From Xiphias gladius (taxonomy: Eukaryota; Chordata; Actinopteri; Istiophoriformes; Xiphiidae): DNA of 64,000 bases. A program made the translations under genes and the position numbers. This document shows positions 60,733-64,000 of this stretch, in pieces; position 1 is the stretch's first letter; each line of letters starts with the position of its first letter. Where the stretch lies: the NCBI RefSeq assembly GCF_016859285.1, contig NC_053414.1:28072005-28136004 (forward strand), in the 5' to 3' direction. The notes under the pieces were generated by a model. It saw only the letters and a list, made by a program, of their open reading frames with translations, was not told the origin of the DNA and ran no database searches.

Positions 60733-60804
60733 AGGTTCCACCGAGATTTGAACTCGGATCGCTGGATTCAGAGTCCAGAGTGCTAACCATTACACCATGG
60801 AACC
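60733..60804 (-). tRNA. tRNA-Gln-CTG: tRNA-Gln (anticodon CUG)
   Basis: The minus strand starts GGTTCCATGGTGTAATGG and ends CTCGGTGGAACC plus a T discriminator. All four arms fold; the anticodon arm reads TGGACTCTGAATCCA with anticodon CTG. A-box and B-box (GTTCAAATC) are intact and there is no intron. A TTTT terminator lies a few bases downstream (plus-strand AAAA at 60,726-60,729). As I recall it, the sequence equals the standard vertebrate gene, so it is probably functional. Confidence 0.97.
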
Positions 60805-61099
60805 ACATGTGACAGAAGCTGGTCCATAAATCTTATTTATAACGACCGATCAGGGGTGAACAATTGCGGTTTCCTAGGGGTTGACTGTTTTTATATTGAC
60901 TACTCAATAGACTATAGGAAAAAATGTGTTTCTCAACGGTTCAACATTATACAATACTCGTAAACCGTTCTTTATCCCCGCTAGTGCTACCCATCGTGAT
61001 AACGTTAATAAGTGTGGTGAGAAAACAATGAACTGAAACGAATAATTGTAATTGTAGCTAAAAGGATATTAGAACTAATAGTGCAAACAAAACAGAACT

Positions 61100-61173
61100 T
61101 GGCCCGTACGGGGATCGAACCCGCGACCTTGGCGTTATTAGCACCACGCTCTAACCAACTGAGCTAACCGGCC
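61100..61173 (-). tRNA. tRNA-Ile-AAT: tRNA-Ile (anticodon AAU)
   Basis: The minus strand starts GGCCGGTTAGCTCAGTTGG and ends CCCCGTACGGGCC plus an A discriminator. The anticodon arm reads GTGCTAATAACGC with anticodon AAT. Promoter boxes are intact (B box GGTTCGATCCC) and there is no intron. The one G-G opposition in the acceptor stem also occurs in the standard vertebrate gene. TTTT follows (plus-strand AAAA at 61,089-61,092). It lies 295 bp upstream of tRNA-Gln on the same strand. Confidence 0.97.
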
Positions 61174-64000
61174 ATACAAGTGGAACATATTGTGTGAATT
61201 AAATACGTAATATCAACTGTACATACTGGTTTATGTTTTTTGTTTTTTTTTGTAATAGTATAGAACAGAAAGCTCAGAAACTGGTGAATCCCTCTCACCA
61301 GCGTTTGCGCTCCTCCAGTCTCTCACTGCTTGGTCTCTCTGCCAAACACCACTAACACCAGCTATTTAGTATTACTTCTCTGTAACTTGCAGCTTTGTAA
61401 GATAACCTTGTAAAGGTAAATTAGCAATGGTCAATCCGCTTTACAGGGCAAACGGCTAATACTTTGGGCAAATTTCTTTTTTCTTACTTTACTCTACTTT
61501 AGGAAAGAAGGACGGCGTTTTGATTAAAGGGCAAGAGAACTATCTAAATTACATCAAACTGTAAATAAAACTGCAATTTTTTCAGGTGTACACTGATTGT
61601 TAACTAATGCTGATGCTTGCTAGGCATTCTTTGGTCCACAAATACACAGGTGACTTGTCAAAAACTCTGGACATGAACAGTTATTTAAAAAACCAGGAAA
61701 GTAATATATAAGGAAAAGAAAAGAAAACGAAAACATTTGTTAGTTTCAAACAGTACCAAATTTGTACACAACCCTGAAAAGGAAAAGGCCAGAAATTAAA
61801 TCAAATTTTAGATATTTACATTATACCATGTTACCTACAATATATTTTCACTTATTGTATTGCAGTATTTGATGGGACTTGACATCAGGTTCCAATCTGA
61901 AGTGACTTTGTATGGAAGGATGTCTTTCAGAAAATGATGTAGCACATACATAGTAAAGACCGTTAGGTGGGTCCCGCTTTACTGCTTTATGTTGAGGTAT
62001 TAAAGGGTTCCTGTGTCAAATCTAGTTTGTAAAATAATAGTGATAACTTGCTTACATGGTGCCTGTAATTCTAATATATGTGTGTATAGTCAAATAACTA
62101 CAGGTCATATCTGGGACTGTAAACACTCCAGCGTAGGAAAACTGAATACAATCCACACAGAGAGTGGGAAGGGGTGTGGGACTCTTTTGCCTCGGCATTC
62201 CCAAGCAGGTTAATCTGACCATTCATATACTGTAATTGACTGACATATCGCACAGACACACCAAGCAGCAAGGTGAAATGTGTTGTATTACTGTTTACTC
62301 AAGTTGTTAATGGTATGATTTCTCTCCCTCGGCGCAGTTAGTGCAAGGTCTACCAGTCACTGTCTGCCAAAAGCTTTTAACATGTGTACCCACTTCACAG
62401 ATTAAACATACACACCCAACCACACAATAATTGAGTTGTTAGGGGGAACAGAATTCGTAACTGTAACGTTTTTATGCACAGATATTTCAAGGGGATAACG
62501 GAATCATGTGATACACTGGCCTAAATGTCTCTAGATATATTTATTTTTGATTTTATTTTAATTTATTTGTCCTATATACAGTACTAGAAACAGACATTCT
62601 ATGTATCCAAGCCTATCCTCGAAGTCTGATTATATTTCTCACAAAACTAGATGGCAGTGACATGCATGCACGCAGTGTTATGTGTGTTACATTCTCCTCT
62701 GTCCACTTTGTAAGAGTAGTAACAGTAGCAGAAAAGACAAAAGTTTTTACAGTTGCTAGATGAGCGAGACCATTAAGAGAAGATTCCTAGCCTTTCTAAA
62801 GCAAATAAAATGAGCCCACAAGGTAAGAAACACAGCAGGAAAGAGGATAACATTTTGTAAAAACCGGAATAAAAAGGCTATGATGCATTTATAGAAGTGT
62901 TTGTATGTGCTCAAGTGTACTGTACGTGTGCACATTTTTCAAGGTGACGTTGTAAAGCCATAAAATAAAGCCAGGATTAACCGTTTGTAAATTCATTTTG
63001 AATGTCTCATCAGAACATTTCAGAGAGGCGAGATTGTGTAACCTGTGTGGAGAGTAATGACTTCTGGCATCAGAGGCGGCATCAGCACTAGTATATGAGA
63101 CTTACTCCAAGACCTGTGTTAGTGAATGTTCCATTAGTGGGGTCATAAAAGTGGCTTACAGTAGCCAGTATGTGCATAAGGGAAATATATTCACTCCATG
63201 CAAAATGCCTTCTGGCAATAAAGTATGGTAAGTAAAGTAGCTTTGAGGAGATCATTTTCTGTCATGATCTGGCATGTTCACATGGGGCGAGAAAATGGAA
63301 TTTCACATATGGAAGGACATGATTAGAAAAGTAATGTTGGTGGAAAAACTGCAAAATGGACACTGATGTAGCCATCACTCTGTTGTAGAGGAAGGAGGTG
63401 AAGGAGGACAAAGAGCAGGGACAGGTTTCTGCCCCCTATGTACATTATGCAGCTGATAATGTCGGCAACATTTCCAACTCACCATCACATGCAACTCTTG
63501 ATATGTTGCAGCTGATAGAATAGTTGACTGTACAAAGGTAGACTTTACATGCAAATTTTACGTGATGGAAGTGGTTGGTTGGCAGGATCTCATCCAAGCT
63601 ATAATCGCCCTTTACTGGATGACGCATTTTGAGTTTTGCAGCAACCAACAAATAATTTTTCCTTCACCCATGGGAAATCAAGAGTATTTTGGATGATATC
63701 GAAAGGTTAGGACAGATTTATGATTTTAAAAATTATGTATAGTACTAATAGTCTGACAGATGGAAAAAACCCTCCCAACTTATGATGCAACTGGCAGCAG
63801 AGCTAATGGTAATAGAATCTATGGCTCACCTTATAATCACCAGCTTGGCACGTCACAGATGTTAGTTCTTACAAGTTTTTCATATGATGTCGTAATCAGC
63901 GACATCGTTGCTATCTCAAAGCATTGTCATCTTATGAACACGCACTGTCCAGGACGACACCCAACGCAGATACTTGTGTGGTGCACACACAAACAAGTGC
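61174..64000. other. Noncoding flank, nothing recognised
   Basis: AT-rich sequence with no convincing exon, tRNA or transposon end. Open frames are short and not protein-like. Confidence 0.5.

Overview
This is about 64 kb of vertebrate nuclear DNA, almost certainly from a ray-finned (teleost) fish. The signs are intron-containing genes with GT-AG splice sites, CpG-rich first exons, very many (GT)n/(CA)n microsatellites, V-SINE-type retroposons, Tc1/mariner relics, a jockey-superfamily LINE and other repeats common in teleosts. Nothing bacterial, viral or CRISPR-like was seen. All gene identities come from reading translations against remembered family sequences; no database search was run.

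Layout. 1-9251 is noncoding and probably the start of a long MAML3 intron 1. MAML3 coding exon 1 (minus strand, 9252-9635) sits in a CpG-rich 5' region that reaches about 10,600. From about 10.6 to 36.3 kb is a gene-poor interval filled with transposon relics and microsatellites. SCOC (plus strand) has a distal coding first exon at 36,329, a second CpG-rich promoter at about 38.3-39.0 kb, and three shared exons ending at 41,833. CLGN (calmegin; minus strand, 50,813 to 45,012) was resolved into 14 coding exons that join without a frame break into 662 codons. SCOC and CLGN converge tail to tail, with poly(A) signals about 590 bp apart. EXOSC9 (plus strand, 55,560-59,983) was resolved into 12 coding exons giving 435 codons; it is divergent from CLGN, and most of the gap between them is a minus-strand LINE. 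Two minus-strand tRNA genes, Gln(CUG) and Ile(AAU), follow at 60.7-61.2 kb. The last 2.8 kb shows no recognisable gene.

Relationships. MAML3-SCOC-CLGN, with these orientations, matches the human 4q31.1 order as I know it. EXOSC9 is at 4q27 in human, so its position next to CLGN is a rearrangement in one lineage. The genes do not form a pathway: a Notch coactivator, a Golgi/autophagy coiled-coil protein, an ER lectin chaperone and an RNA exosome ring subunit. I did not find a convincing undescribed system. The points most worth a second look are the two-promoter structure of SCOC with an upstream reading frame closing on the main ATG, the LINE lying between two divergent genes, two inverted dinucleotide arrays, and two unrecognised open frames.
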